From: Nymphaea colorata
Lineage: Eukaryota > Streptophyta > Magnoliopsida > Nymphaeales > Nymphaeaceae
Length of the DNA: 64,000 bases
Direction of reading: 5' to 3'
Assembly (NCBI RefSeq): GCF_008831285.2
Contig: NC_045149.1
Span: forward strand, 14,844,578-14,908,577
Below the pieces are notes generated by a model. The model saw only the letters and a list, made by a program, of their open reading frames with translations. It made no database searches and was not told the origin of the DNA. Below, piece after piece: positions 39,595 through 51,530 of the stretch. How positions within the stretch are numbered: the first letter of the stretch is position 1; each line of letters opens with the position of its first letter. The position numbers and the translations under genes were made by a program.

Positions 39595-41003
39595 TTACTA
39601 CGGAGATCGCGAGGCAAAGATCGATACATTAGCCGAAGGAGGTCAAGATCGTCCTAAGGAAGACGGAAGGAGGAGCGAGGCAAGAAGACGACGACGGTGG
39701 CCTCGAGATTCTCCCTTTCTTTGAGTTCGTCAACGCAGACGCAGGACCTTTTCAGGCAGTTTATATTGCCTCCTCGCTCTCTGGGGGACCCCTTTTGACT
39801 CCTCGCCAACGTGACGGGCGATCGTGGAAGGCGGCACTGAAGATCCCGTTTGGCAAAACGCGTTTTGGTTCTCCAACGAACGCCGCCGACTTCAAGAACT
39901 CCGCCGTGCTTCCGCTGGCTCATTGGTTTCGCTTAACGCCTTTTAGTCTTAACTACAATGACGTGTCTTCTGCCTTTTTATTTTCTCGTCCATGGCTCAC
40001 TCTTGTCTTGGGCGGTAACTTGAGACGTTCCATGGGTTAATTGGATTTTATGTATCCAAACAACTTATGCTTAAGCTTCATGTATTATGACATTCGATCG
40101 TTATAGATTTCAAAACATTGGATTGAGGCTCCTTCCACATTCTCCTATAAAAGCCCCCAATAAATAACCATCTCCTACAAATTTGCCGTGAGTTCATTTA
40201 AATGCTATACAAAAGTTTAAAAATGTTCATAGGTTATGGAATATATAGGTTTGAATTATATGCTTTGAAACATGGCCATGGGGATTGTATTAAGAGGTAC
40301 CCTTCTCTCTCTATTATTAGATAATTTGGATGGAAAAACATATGGGCTTCGGATTTTGAGTCCAATAAAATCCGGACCTTATTCGACCCGTTTTACGACA
40401 TTGGTTCGGCGGAGCCGGGAAGGAACTTGTTCGCTGGATAAAAAGTCAGAGGCTGGCTTGCTTCTTCAACCGTCCATCTCTGCAATAGACGGCAAAAGAT
40501 GTGGCAAGTGGCTTCTTGGCGCGCCGCTGAGTCGGTCTCCTTTTGAGGGCGCGCTATGGGGAGGTCCCGGTCTTTCCCAGTTTCCTCGCCAGGGTTTCGT
40601 TTTCCTGCCGGCGCCAAAGGAAGAGAACATCCCCTCTCGCTCGTCTTCTGGTAACATTAAAAGTGTCTCCCGCCAGAAGCTCTGGTGTTAAGGTATCTTT
40701 CGGTTCCTCTTGCCTTTCTGTTTCTTCATTACAATCACCACCGGTCATCATCTTCTGCCCCTCTTATGCTTTAACGTCCGGGCAATTTTGCAGCCAAGAA
40801 AATCTGTAATCGGTTTCGCTGAGGAATTTAAGCATGGGTGTTTCTGGTGCTTTCAGTTTTGTTGGTGTTCGCATTTTGATCTAATAAGGGTTTAAGGTGG
40901 TCTATGGTACTGCTGAATAATGTGACTGGTGTGCTTGGTTCAGGTTTTGAGTTTGTTCAAGGAGTATCAAGCATCACAACTTAGTTTCTTGGTGCTGATC
41001 AAT
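39595..41003. other. Divergent promoter region between the RhoGAP and TIM21 genes
   Basis: The RhoGAP gene runs left and TIM21 runs right from this region. It is GC-richer than the surroundings (39.65-39.95 and 40.4-40.7 kb), as expected for 5' UTR or promoter DNA. It includes the palindromic GGCGCGCC at 40518-40525. Overlapping open frames on both strands (40.27-40.9 kb) have no family features and are best read as composition artefacts. Confidence 0.5.
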
Positions 41004-44000
41004 ATGCACCAACTTAGGAATAGAGCGGGAGAATTAACGGTCTTGGTTAGAAGCAGTCCGGCTGGCCTCATTCAATATCGATCTTTGGGAAGGTCGTGTT
41101 CCCAACTCGGGTTGTTACAGGAGAGCTCTTACGCGTGTGCGGGTTCCAATGCTTCGGTGCTCAAGCAGTCTGTGTTGCCAGCAGGGGATCGTTTTGAGGT
41201 AGGAAGGGTGCTTTTTAGTCTGAAATTGCTTGATGATTTCCTTCTTTTGTGTTCTTATTTTGGACTGTGTGGATTGAAACAGACGGTTTCGTTTTTATGG
41301 ATGTGATTATCCCGATATGTTGTCTTATGTGAATATACTTTTAGTATCTGGTAATTTCTGTCCTGTTGCAATTGGTGACGCAGGTAACCATCAATGCTGG
41401 TGGTGTGGGTCAGTTCGACGCTGGCAGCAGCTGTTGGAGAAAGGTGGTCTATTCTGCATTCTTCTCCTTCACTCGTGCAAATTTTTGGACCCTCGGGAAA
41501 ATCTGATTCCTTTTGTTGTTCTCATGCAGATTTCGGCAACAGGGAATGGTTAGTGATGGCAATATCTCCATTTACGAAGCTGTCATTTTGTTGACGCACT
41601 GGATTGCATAGTTTTATCTGCCGTCTATCCTGATATTGTGAGATAATAATATGTATCTCATATTTTTTTTTTGCTGCATTCCGTTTTTCACATGCATTTG
41701 CTCTTTGCATATATGTCATGTTTTATAATCATGCAAAGGAGAAAGACCCATAGTTTCATTAGTTGATAACTTAAAATGATCTCCACGGTTAGAGCTTAGG
41801 CAACTGCATGTTCAGTCCGTATAGTTGCAACGTTGTGGCTGATAGTTCCTTGCTTTAATTGTATTACCATCAAAGTTCATCTTTTATTATCTGCTCAACA
41901 AAGCGCTCAGGACTCATAGAAAAGTGGTACAGGAGCAAAACCATAAGTAGAACACCCAATTGAGGTAGAGATGGAACACAGTTTAGGAATTTGGAGATAT
42001 TATGTCCCAATAGCTCCTAGTTACATCCTTAGATCCAGAGTTTCTGTATCATACTTTTTGTTGCTGTCCATGTGACCATCCTGTTGGAAGCCACAAATGT
42101 GGTCAATATGGTTACACGTGACTGATAGAGAGAGAAAGACCATTATGTTCCTATTCAAGGGTTTTTTAGTACAAAAACCTAGATTCAAGTGCGCTTTGTG
42201 GAGAAGACTGACAGCAGTTGATGTTGTAGGCCCTTCCAGCTCCGTTTGTACCTTGATTCCATGCCAAACTTGAAGTTTTTGGAATAATTGCAACATGTTA
42301 TTTTGGTCTTAGAGTAGCATTCACCTTATCTGCTTGGTCTGCAAGCAATATGTGCATACATATTTGCTTGCTGCATGCATTAATACTAGGCTTTAGTGAT
42401 GGTTCCTTTGGAAATGTTTTCTTTTATGTAAACCACATGAATCAACTGGATGAGAGGCTCTGCAGCTTTGGCATCTGTGGCTGTTTGGCGGTCTCCAGGT
42501 TAGGCGTAGGGGCTACGAAAGTCTTGATACAAGGTGATCAGTACAAAAGGTAGAAAAAAGGCAGATGAACTGCAATTGTCGATCTTGCAAAGATACACAG
42601 ATACATGCATACATACATGTGAACTTGGATGTATAAGGTGACAGTCAGGTGAAGCTCATACCAATGAGCTGAGAACTGTCTTCCAGTTTCTTCAATGCTG
42701 AGTTAAGAAGGAAAAAGGAAAAGTCATTCATAAGTTGAATTTACTGTATCAGTTCAACCAAAAGTCAGAGATATCAGAGATATCCTGTTTTAGGATTTGA
42801 AGTTCCTTTTTTTCTTCTCATTAAATTGGGATTTCCTAGTAGAAAACCTGTTTTAAGATATCAGAGATTCAGATGCACTTGCCAAGAATAACTAGGGCAA
42901 TATTTGTGGCTTGTTATGATAAAAAATTGTGGCTTGTTATTAATTGAAAGAGAAAAACCATAATTTTGAACATTTGTATTTGTAGCATAGCATCATGATA
43001 TAACCAGCAGGTGCTGCATTCATCAACATTTGTATTAGTAACCATTCTGTGGATTCCTGTTAAGTTCTGCCACTACTCATACTTCAGCTGTACTTGGGTC
43101 CTCTGGCGTCTTTTTTTCCCTTCAGGGTGGGTAAGGGAGGAGGAGGCGGAATGGTCTGCCTATATATCCTTTCAAGTACAATTCGTCTGTAGTTTAAGAT
43201 AGGGCAGTTTAGTACAGTTTTTAGCAGCGAAAACTGTACTAAAAATACCTCTCTCTCTCTCTCTCATATGCACCTGGTAAAGCAGATAAATTTTCCTTAA
43301 GAGTCGAACAAACAGAATTTGAATTAGATTTTTACAGTTGTGGAAACCACCAGCTACAGTAGGGTATATCATTGGCCAATGTTTTTTCCTTATTCGATCC
43401 AACAGTTGAATAAAACTTGAGTGTGAAACATTACCATATCCTACATCATAATAACTATAATATCTGAGGATGAACGATCTCATCCTTTCTATCCTTAACT
43501 TTCCTAATGAACTGTGAGCTCCTTAATGAAAGAAACCAACTAATAGGTACTAAAGTGATCACCAGGAAGGGGGCACAGAGAGAATAAGAGAGAGGGAGAG
43601 TTGTCTAAGAGTTTTCTGTTCTTATTGACTTTCATGTGCTTTCACTTTTTACACAAAATTGCTATATTTTCTATCTATCTTCATGTCTGTGCGTTTTTTT
43701 TTTCAGGTTCGGGCTTACTTTCTAAAGCAAGCTATGTGCAATCCCCTGTGAATTGGCATACTTCAAGTTGTTTTAGTATACGAGGAAAGTATTGGACGGT
43801 TCCTTGTTTTGCACGGACAATTGCATCCAATTCAACTTCACAATCATCTAGGCAAAACGTGGATGAGGTTTATAGTTGGCTACATTCCTCTTCATTCTGA
43901 AGTTTTAGATAGAGTTGGAAGCTTGTCCTTCTTGACTTTTGCTTTTCTGCCCTCCTAGAATGCATTTGCCTTGATCTTTTATTGACCCAAATATTGTTTT

Positions 44001-45149
44001 GATTGCTATATCATCGCTTGTCTTGTTCTGGCTTCACATTTAAAGTATTGTCTTACCTTAAACTATGAGATGGCGTGATTAGAACTTAGATTTTCTTTTC
44101 TTTTTCTTGTTGCAGAAGAGAAAAGACATATCTACTGTCGAAGACCCTTTTGATGCTCCAACTTATAACATTCCCGAGAAACCAGTTACTTTTACAGAAG
44201 GTGCTTCGTACAGCCTTGTAATTCTTGCTGGGCTTGGTGTAGCAGGAGCTGCTGGCTATGCAGTATTCAAGGAGCTTATTTTTGAGCCCAAAGAGTAAGA
44301 GACTCTTTTGTAGTTAGCTGTACTGAACAAATTGGTTAAAATGCAGAACATGAATGTGCTCACAACGACTCTTCAATTCGTAAACTAGGTATAAAATTTT
44401 TGGGAAGGCACTTGAGAGAATTCAGAATGACAGTCAGGTGTGGCCCATTTTCTCTCGCCACTTAAAAAATTCTTTTTCAATTCCGCAGCACTGCTTATGT
44501 CAGTTGATGTGTTTTCATCCTGCACTATAATTGTCATTCCCATGATGTGAACTGCAACAATCTCTATCAGGTTAGAGTCAGAATTGGCTCTCCAATCACT
44601 GGCTACGGTCAGGAAAGCAGGAATCGAGCTGCCCGACAACGTATTCCAAATAGAGCATGGACTGATGAAGATGGTGTTGAGCATATGGAGGTACTAATGT
44701 CTTGATTTCTGGTCGTCTAACCATGGTCATCCCATAGGCAAGTCCCTTTGCGTTTCCAGGCAATCTTAGATGCAACCCAATGACCAAGATTCCCCGTGAG
44801 CCAAAAAATGTTACTGCCAAGGTGCCACCTCCAGGGGTGCTAAATGGTGTATCACATGCTCTGGGGAACCCATATCGTTGTTGCTTGCTTGATGGTCGAG
44901 CCCGTCTATAAAGGACTGGAAGCTACCACAGAGTTTTTGAACTGGGTCTTTGGTCTTTCTGAGTAGAGTTTTATTGGCTCATGTTGACAGGTCAATTTCT
45001 ACATCCGTGGACCTCATGGAGCTGGCAAGGTCTTCGCTGAAATGTTCAAAGATAAAACTGATAAGAGCTGGAAGTTTACATATCTGATTGTTGAGATTAC
45101 ATCTCCTACACGCACCCAGTTGATGCTCGAGTCCTATGTTCCAGCATAA
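41004..45149 (+). CDS. TIM21: TIM21, mitochondrial inner-membrane import protein
   Basis: TIM21 links the TIM23 translocase to TOM and to respiratory complexes during import of presequence proteins. Deduced exons are 41004-41198, 41384-41443, 41530-41548 (19 nt), 43707-43867, 44116-44294, 44389-44437, 44571-44690 and 44991-45149: 942 nt, 313 aa, in frame throughout. The N-terminus ([20 protein letters not shown]) is basic and hydroxyl-rich, like a mitochondrial presequence. The membrane helix is [20 protein letters not shown]. The intermembrane-space domain follows: [70 protein letters not shown] and [10 protein letters not shown]. The two small exons at 41384 and 41530 rest on splice signals and phase alone. 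The 60-nt exon could be skipped without changing frame. Upstream in-frame ATG at 40929 is possible but less presequence-like. Confidence 0.88.
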
Positions 45150-45849
45150 GTTGAAGGCCAACAACCGTTTGCAGGACGTGCTGTGCTGCTAATCGCTTTA
45201 TTCAAACTAATGTTGTCTCTGCACTCTTCTGCAGCAGAAATTCAGGAATAAGATTCTTTATTGCGCTCTTGCAGCTGTTTGGCTGTATGTTGTCAAGAGG
45301 TAGAAGGATTTGATGCCAATCGTGTTGGTAACAAGTCTTGAAAAAGAAGGTTGAGGACGTCCAACATGGTTCAGCTTGGCTTGTCAGGCAAGTCCTAAAT
45401 GAGCATTATCATCACTATTTTTTTTTGCGCTGCTTTTCTTTGAAATGGAAAATATGGTTGCATGAAGAGGTGTTTTGATTTTGTATTCCTAATAGAGTAA
45501 ACCAGACATTATAGACCATTTTCTCCCCTCACCTATCTTTTTTTTTTCCTCTTTTGCTTTTGGGGATAATGGTGATCGACGTATCAGAAACAGGGAAGGA
45601 AAACAAACTTCTTAGAACACCTGACTAAGCTTCCAAGTTGGATTAGGGAGCATCTAAGATCCAACGATAAACAAGAATCAGTTGCCATTATGAGGCCTTT
45701 TCAAGCCAAAAACACGAGGAGAAAAGGAAAGGAAACGGACTCAAATATCGGGATACTGGTCATGCTGACTCCCAAGTTCAAGATGTTGCGATCCTGATGC
45801 CAATGACGACCAAAATGTGCTTCGATAAACGGGAGCATTCGGATAAAAA
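45150..45849. other. 3' flanks of the convergent TIM21 and small membrane-protein genes
   Basis: TIM21 (+) and the gene at 45850-46305 (-) converge here, so both 3' UTRs should lie in this stretch. No additional gene is supported. Confidence 0.5.
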
Positions 45850-46305
45850 TCAACTGCCTGGTGGGGGTATAATAGTCAAATAGCCTGTCCGCCATCGCTG
45901 GAGCTCCTGGGTGGGGACTGGGGACCCCCCGAGCTTTGATCGTATGCTTCGACTAAGCCGCTTCAGAGCGATATTTGCATTTTGTAGAGCCCCTGTTCGG
46001 ATCAGGATAACGGGTTGAGGCTGCCCATTGTCCGAAGACCCGAATTTGGTATCAGCTTTTTCTTGTGATTTTCATACGTGGAAGAGACGACTGATTTGTG
46101 CCTCAGGTAGTGGATGAATTTAACTGACCTGGCAGATGCCGGAGGCGTGGAGGACGCCGGCGACGGTGCAGGAGGCGGTTCCCACGAAGAGCGAAGCAAC
46201 GCCGAAGGCCTTGAAGGGAATCATTGTGGACGAACCGCCGGTCCCACGCCTATACTCGGCCAGTCCGGCCACCAGCTGGGCCGACCCGGTGACGCCCACC
46301 GCCAT
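45850..46305 (-). CDS. Small membrane protein, possibly TMEM242-like
   Basis: Tentative two-exon gene on the minus strand: exon 1 46129-46305 (59 codons, starting MAVGVTGSAQLVAGLAEYRR) and exon 2 45850-45960 (36 codons plus stop), about 95 aa. Exon 1 has a GC-rich coding composition and a hydrophobic segment IPFKAFGVASLFVGTASCTV followed by AGVLHASGI, which resembles the second membrane segment of TMEM242-type proteins. The donor CAG|GTCAGT is strong. The exon 2 acceptor (CTGAAG) is weak and was chosen because it keeps frame and yields a basic SRSIRSKLGGSPVP tail like the short tail of that family. Other acceptors are possible. The longer open frame starting at 46449 is probably 5' UTR. Confidence 0.45.
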
Positions 46306-46449
46306 GTCTCCTCGTCGATCTCCGCCGCCCCACCGAGCAGCTAAATCCCTCTTGCACGCTATCCCTCTGAAAAGCACTGAAGGTGGAGCCCTCATACAAC
46401 ATGACCAATATATATCAACCCCCGCTCTGACTTTCGTTGAGAAGTTCAC

Positions 46450-47898
46450 AATTGTTTTCGCGGTGAAGTAATTTTTGGTACTATCAGGTAAAAAGAAACA
46501 TCACAAACTGCTTTCCCGAATCATAGAACAATTTGTGAGTTTTACAATCAAGCCCGAATGCACTTTTATTTTGCCCAAAGTAATTATGGGTACACAACAA
46601 ATCCAGTCAACTTGGGCTTGACTTGAGCACAAGTTTAAATTTACGCTTGAAGTGTTCAATCAGTCCAGCTAAAAGTTGTAAGAACCTGACTTGTTTAAAT
46701 TTGTCTCGGTCACCCACTAACCCGACATTCTACCCTATGAAGTCGTAGGGTTTTAAACTGATGAGCACGTAATAGAGCCTCTCAACCTTTGTGTCGAAAC
46801 AAGAATTTAAGTATTGATGCACTTTTCGTTTAGCCCTAATGGGCTTTTTGTAGTCCCAGGAAGGCTCGTCCCCCCCCATCAATATTCCTGGAAATATGTT
46901 TTCAAAAATGGACCTAACAGATATATTTTTCATCCAACGTTTGATGTGCAAGGAAGTTAATGGTTGGTTATGGATTTGATATCTGATTGCATTGTCAAAT
47001 ATGAAAAAAAAAAAAACTAACATATAATCAAGAAATCAGATTGGATTCAGATTTAAAAGATGACATTCTGTCGTACAGTTTAGATGCAGTCTTAAATAAA
47101 TATCTAATCGTATCCAGACTCAAATCCATATTTCGTTTTAGATAAATATCCTACATATCTCTTGAAATTCAGTTGTTGTGTATTTGGATGTCGGACTTGG
47201 ATTTAGTTATGAATCTAAAAGTCATATTTGCACTTGGAATTTAAAACTTAATTCAGGTTTGAATACGGTATAAACGTATAAACCAGATAAATATACAAAT
47301 CCCATCTATTGATATCCCTAGTTGTTTGTCAACTGCTCAAGCTAGATGCAGATGCATGTTTTGTAAATAGAGCTTGTAAAATATCTTTCAGTTTACACTC
47401 AGATGCTCCCTGTTTGAGAAGACTTTCGTTTTCAGTAGCTCGCGTCCACAGAACATGCGGACAAACCCAAACAGGAGATATGTGTTCTTCGGCATTCTGC
47501 GGTCGCCCTTTGTTTTGATAACTTCAATATTGATGACATTTAACATGTTGTTTCCTGAGTTAATTTTGGCCAAGCTACTTCAACCACAAACTGGCTCGCT
47601 TTGATATTGGAAAAAAAGAGAACAGTGGCTTTACATTTATTATTATTTAGTTTATTGTGTTCAAGAACGTAAGCATATTTTGTCTTAATTTAATCAACCT
47701 GGTCGGTCATATCCGGATAAGATGTCACATGTGGTTGACGTGCACAAGGCAAGATTACTTGTTCAGTGGTTTCTCATTCCAGTTGATGTCTAGTTGTTCA
47801 AATAGCAAATATTTTACAAGATTGGCCTCTCTCGTATGCTAACAATTAAAGACAAAAAAAAAAGGAAAATTTAGCTGTTTTGGTGTAACCAGTACATT
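46450..47898. other. Intergenic, AT-rich, no gene supported
   Basis: No motifs or splice-consistent coding sequence seen on either strand. This stretch separates the gene-bearing left part from the repeat-rich right part of the window. Confidence 0.5.
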
Positions 47899-48101
47899 GA
47901 ACCCCCGGTCAGTATAATCTCGGTATCTTTGTGAAGCATCAACAATGCCATCATCACAGTTTGAATATACAAGAATACCAGACCCAAAAAAACAGATGTC
48001 TTCTACATTTCATCTTGAGAGGCTACTCTGGTCATCCGTTGTGGGCCATAAAAATTCCTCTTACTAATCAAATTCTCTTCCATTTTAAAATCAGTATTTT
48101 T

Positions 48102-48410
48102 CCTCACTGCTCATAGAAAGATCCAGGCTTCGATTTTCGTTCAAAAACTTGTGCCAGAAAGAAAATAAAATCCCTTTTAACAACAAATGTGAGAATATTC
48201 TTAAATGTGACCAAAATATAACCAACAAATCAAATGGCATCTGGTATTCAAAAAATATGACCAATACATATGTCCTTAACTAAAAACAATCCATAGCTCT
48301 AGGTATTGTAATTGACGTCTGGAACACCATGCCGTTTTGAAATTTGCCACTTTAAAAGGACATGATAATCTTGTTAATATCGTAAATATTTTTAAACCCA
48401 AGTGCCTGTT
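48102..48410 (-). pseudogene. TIC110 intron 8 fragment (inverted)
   Basis: Reverse complement of TIC110 intron 8 around 8330-8610. Shared stretches include AATTGACGTCTGGA (48310 here; its reverse TCCAGACGTCAATT at 8382) and the block GATCCAGGCTTC (reverse GAAGCCTGGATC at 8576). Noncoding. Confidence 0.75.
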
Positions 48411-49039
48411 GTACGGCACTAAAAATATTACGAATTAGATGGAACAAATAACTCTCTCTTCTTTAGGCCATGTCATCAAATGTTTATTAGTCCCACAACT
48501 AGGAGGAGGACTAGACGCATTAAAGAGTCCAAAAAGAAAAAAAAAAAAAGGACCAATAATTGCATTATGAGTTATGAAACATAATAATCAAATTGAAATT
48601 TCAATAAAAAAATACGGGTACCAAATTATAACTAAAGAACAAATAAAATGCATGAGTTACTTCTCAAACATAAACTAAGCCCTATAATTACTAATTTAAA
48701 GTAGAATAACTTGAGGTTACAACAAGTTATGATTCAACATGGAACCATATAAACTGTACGTACTGAGTGCATTGCATCAATATTCAATAACCATTGGATT
48801 GTGGTTTTTAAAATTTTTCAATGTCAAGTAATAATTTAAAATAGTCTAAATTAATTTAAAAATGAAAAAATAAATAAATGCATAATAAATGCATACTGGC
48901 TTCGCATCTTATTGGCAAAAACCAAAAACCCGCAAGATACAATATTGGCTCATATGGTCTAACATGGAACAAAGTTAAAGCATTAAAGATAAATAAATGC
49001 ATACCGGCCTCTTCTTTTTACATACTTAATTTAGAGTAA

Positions 49040-49225
49040 TTAAAGAATAATCGTCGCACCCTGAAACCGAGACACCTCCACAACTCGGTTCTTAAAACCG
49101 AGACGAGACGTTCCCAACAACCCGGTTCTTGAAACCGAGACAACCCCATAACTCGGTTCTCTTGAAACCGAGACAACCCCATAACTCGGTTCTTGAAGCG
49201 GAGATGCCCCCATAACCCGGTTCAT
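49040..49225. repeat. ACCGAGAC / CGGTTCTTGAA minisatellite
   Basis: Four to five imperfect units of about 35-40 bp, built from AACTCGGTTCTTGAAACCGA and GACAACCCCAT. The unit contains the inverted pair CTCGGTT/AACCGAG and can form hairpins. It produces a repetitive open frame on the minus strand that is not a real gene. A diverged version lies at 62665-62845. Confidence 0.8.
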
Positions 49226-49309
49226 TTTTGCATAGCGAGAAGACAATGGCAAAGAAGAAAATACGAAACTAAAAGTGTCCAAATTTCTCCAGATATCAAC
49301 CTTCAAGTT

Positions 49310-49860
49310 TAAAATGCCTTAAGTTTGACCCTCATAATGTGTATCTTTAAGCTTGTTGTGCTTGAAAATTTTCATGTGTCCTTTTTCATCATTTTATAAA
49401 TGAAACGATAATTAAACTTCAAGAAAATTATTTAAACCTTTCATTTGCATGATTTGCATGAGGATAACATGAAACTATTTTAACCAATAATTATTACTTT
49501 TAAGATTTTTTTCAGTTTTGCACATTGATCAAGGCACAAACACAAACACACACACACACATGTAAACACCCATATCAAATATATATCTGTTTTGGATAGA
49601 ATAAAGAAAAAGGTGCAATCCCAAAGGGAATCGGATGACTTCAGTATGGTTGGTCAACGATAAACTAATAAATGATAAGACCTCCGCAAGATGATCAATA
49701 ACGCTCAACTCCCTGCAAAAAGCAATTTTTTTAGGTTCACGAAGAAGCAGAAAGCATGCAAAAAACATGGTATCCTGAAACCTCTCCTCATTTGAAGTCA
49801 TGGAAAGAAGCATTGGAGAAGGTAATTAGAGCAATGTGCATGACTGCAAGTGTGGTTGTG
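49310..49860 (-). pseudogene. TIC110 exon 9 with flanking introns (inverted fragment)
   Basis: Reverse complement of about 8930-9480. It includes intron 9 start (GACCCTCATAATGTGTAT at 49328, reverse of ATACACATTATGAGGGTC at 9448), exon 9 (GGTGCAATCCCAAAGGGAAT at 49611) and the end of intron 8 (GAAGCAGAAAGCATGCAAAA). Exon 9 here has several changes from the gene at 9096-9217, including loss of the exact donor context. Confidence 0.8.
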
Positions 49861-49931
49861 TGTGAACTGGAATTTCATAAGCAGATCAATTATTTAACTT
49901 AATTTGTTGTTTGCTTTTGGCATGTTTTTAG

Positions 49932-50074
49932 GTGTATCACTTAGCAAAACCCAGCAACCTTTAGACCCAAGGCGGTTGTCACAGTGGAAATGGGAGTGGG
50001 CCTTGGCTATCCAGCAGAACACCACATTTGAAACTCCATGGATGTCGTTTCTTGCACAAGCAGATTTTATTATG
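49932..50074 (+). pseudogene. Captured exon of unknown protein inside a TIC110 intron 8 copy
   Basis: Preceded by a TTTTTAG acceptor, about 47 codons read GVSLSKTQQPLDPRRLSQ, then KWEWALAIQQNTTFETPWM and SFLAQADF. The same segment is at 63555-63697 with few changes (R for K, Y for D). It has no counterpart in intron 8 at 7979-9095, so it was inserted before the 2.2-kb unit was duplicated. I do not recognise the protein. It lies opposite to the TIC110 orientation. Confidence 0.55.
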
Positions 50075-50109
50075 TCTAGCTATCAACTGCGGCCATCTTC
50101 ATCATAAAG

Positions 50110-51530
50110 ACACATGAATTATGCCTAGCCATCAACTGCTGCCATCTTCTTTCTTCTTAAGAGATACAAAGTTTTGGACCTCCTAAAGCAGAAAAAGATT
50201 TATATAATAAGCATGAACACTATGCAATAAACAATAATCTGGGCATGTACTCATCCATACAAGCAGGAACAGCAATCAGATTCACATATGCAGTTATGCA
50301 CTTACAGCATCAAAACATATGCCATGTGGAATAAATGTGGAATAATAAAGGGTGGCTTCATATACTAAGGAACTAAGTTACATGCAGAGCCGTGAAAGTA
50401 TACAAGCACAATGAACCTACTTGCTTCTTCATCTGGACTTCACCACAGCCAGGGCAGCTGCAACTTTTTTTTCAATAAGTTTCCTGATGTGCTCCGGAAG
50501 CAAATCAGCAGCAACCCGCCACAGGTGGGGGAAAGAAAATGAATGAAGAATTTAAAATAGAACAGAAAGAAACATGTTACTTTAATAAGAAAAAAAAAAT
50601 CAACGAGATTAAGAATGACACAGGTGGGGGAAAGAAAATGAATGAAGAATTTAAAATAGAACAGACAGAAACAGGTAACTTTAATAAGAAAAAAAAAATC
50701 AACGAGATTAAGAATGACAAGAAACATAATTATTTATATCTGCAAAGAAACTGGAGAAGAAATTAACCTTATCAAGAAGTTAACACTGGATCTCTGTTGT
50801 TCGCAATTCAATAAGCTGGTTCTCATTGGCATCGGTACATGGACAGATTCAAAGTACATCACCCGGAGATAGAATATGAGGGGCATTTAGATAATTAGGA
50901 CACCAGCCAAAATCTAGACGAGACATGCTAGACCTCGTATTAGAAATATTGGCATATTTTCCTTTTCCTTTAATTATTGAAAGCAAGAAAACTTCACCAG
51001 AGTTTGATGAGCTAAACTCAAGCATGCCTTCGGCAGAGCAAGCATATAAGTCACCTGGCCAACCCTGAACACTATGTATTTAGAGCATGCTACCTATGAA
51101 CACAAAATTTGACAATAAAGCCAAAAGAATGAGACATTCACCTAGGCTGATCAATTTTAGTTTCTCCGAGAATAATTTAACAGCATCCTGAATAAGAAAT
51201 CAACCTAGCAAAAGGAGACTTATGAGAGGAATGTCGATTACAAAATCAGTTTCTGAGTTGATAGTTGATACATCATGGAAACCAGATACAAAAAGCATTA
51301 CTAATACATTTGAATTTTAAATTTCGCAGAACACTGGAAGATAAGACAATATTAATAGGCGATACATATGCAGATTTGAAAAGCATTGGACACAAGATTT
51401 CCATGTTGCAAATGTGCCTTAATTTTAAAACCACAAGCAACAAATTAAAATTATTAACACCAGCAGTGAGGACCATTTGGTGCATTAAGAAAGCACAAGT
51501 ATCACCATAGAAAGCATTACTAATTGGTTT
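50110..51530 (-). pseudogene. TIC110 fragment: introns 5-8 with exons 6, 7 and 8 (inverted)
   Basis: Reading right to left this follows TIC110 from intron 5 (about 6970) to intron 8 (about 8280). Exon 6 is near 51150-51210, with KLKLISL still encoded. Exon 7 is near 50766-50832 and is degenerate, and exon 8 is near 50437-50523. Intron 7 holds a 99-bp tandem duplication. Exons 1-5 are missing: intron 5 joins directly to TIC110 promoter sequence at about 51530. No translation product of the family can result. Confidence 0.85.
50521..50718. repeat. Tandem duplication, 99-bp unit, in the intron 7 copy
   Basis: Two near-identical units starting ACAGGTGGGGGAAAGAAAAT at 50521 and 50620. Only one unit exists in the intact intron 7 (7729-7883), so the duplication arose after the fragment was copied. 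Confidence 0.9.

Larger units (their letters stand above)
47899..50080. repeat. 2.2-kb dispersed repeat unit, copy A
   Basis: Copy A matches 61851-63700 nearly base for base over long stretches (for example GAGGCTACTCTGGTCATCCG at 48019 and 61950; ATATTCAATAACCATTGGAT at 48780 and 62402; ATGACTGCA near 49838 and 63461). It contains inverted TIC110 pieces, an ACCGAGAC minisatellite and a captured exon. The piece at 48102-48410 is placed here before the rest, but after the captured exon in copy B, so one copy is rearranged. Confidence 0.85.

Noticed and set aside
40272-40809. Set of overlapping frames of up to 139 codons upstream of TIM21
   Set aside because: Present on both strands in a GC-richer promoter region, no motif, no splice-consistent extension.
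49040-49306. 88-codon minus-strand frame with repeated EPSYGVVSVSR
   Set aside because: Entirely explained by the ACCGAGAC minisatellite.
50440-50766. Repetitive frames on both strands (MNEEFKIEQ and ILNLVDFFFLIK)
   Set aside because: Translation of the tandemly duplicated TIC110 intron 7 copy.
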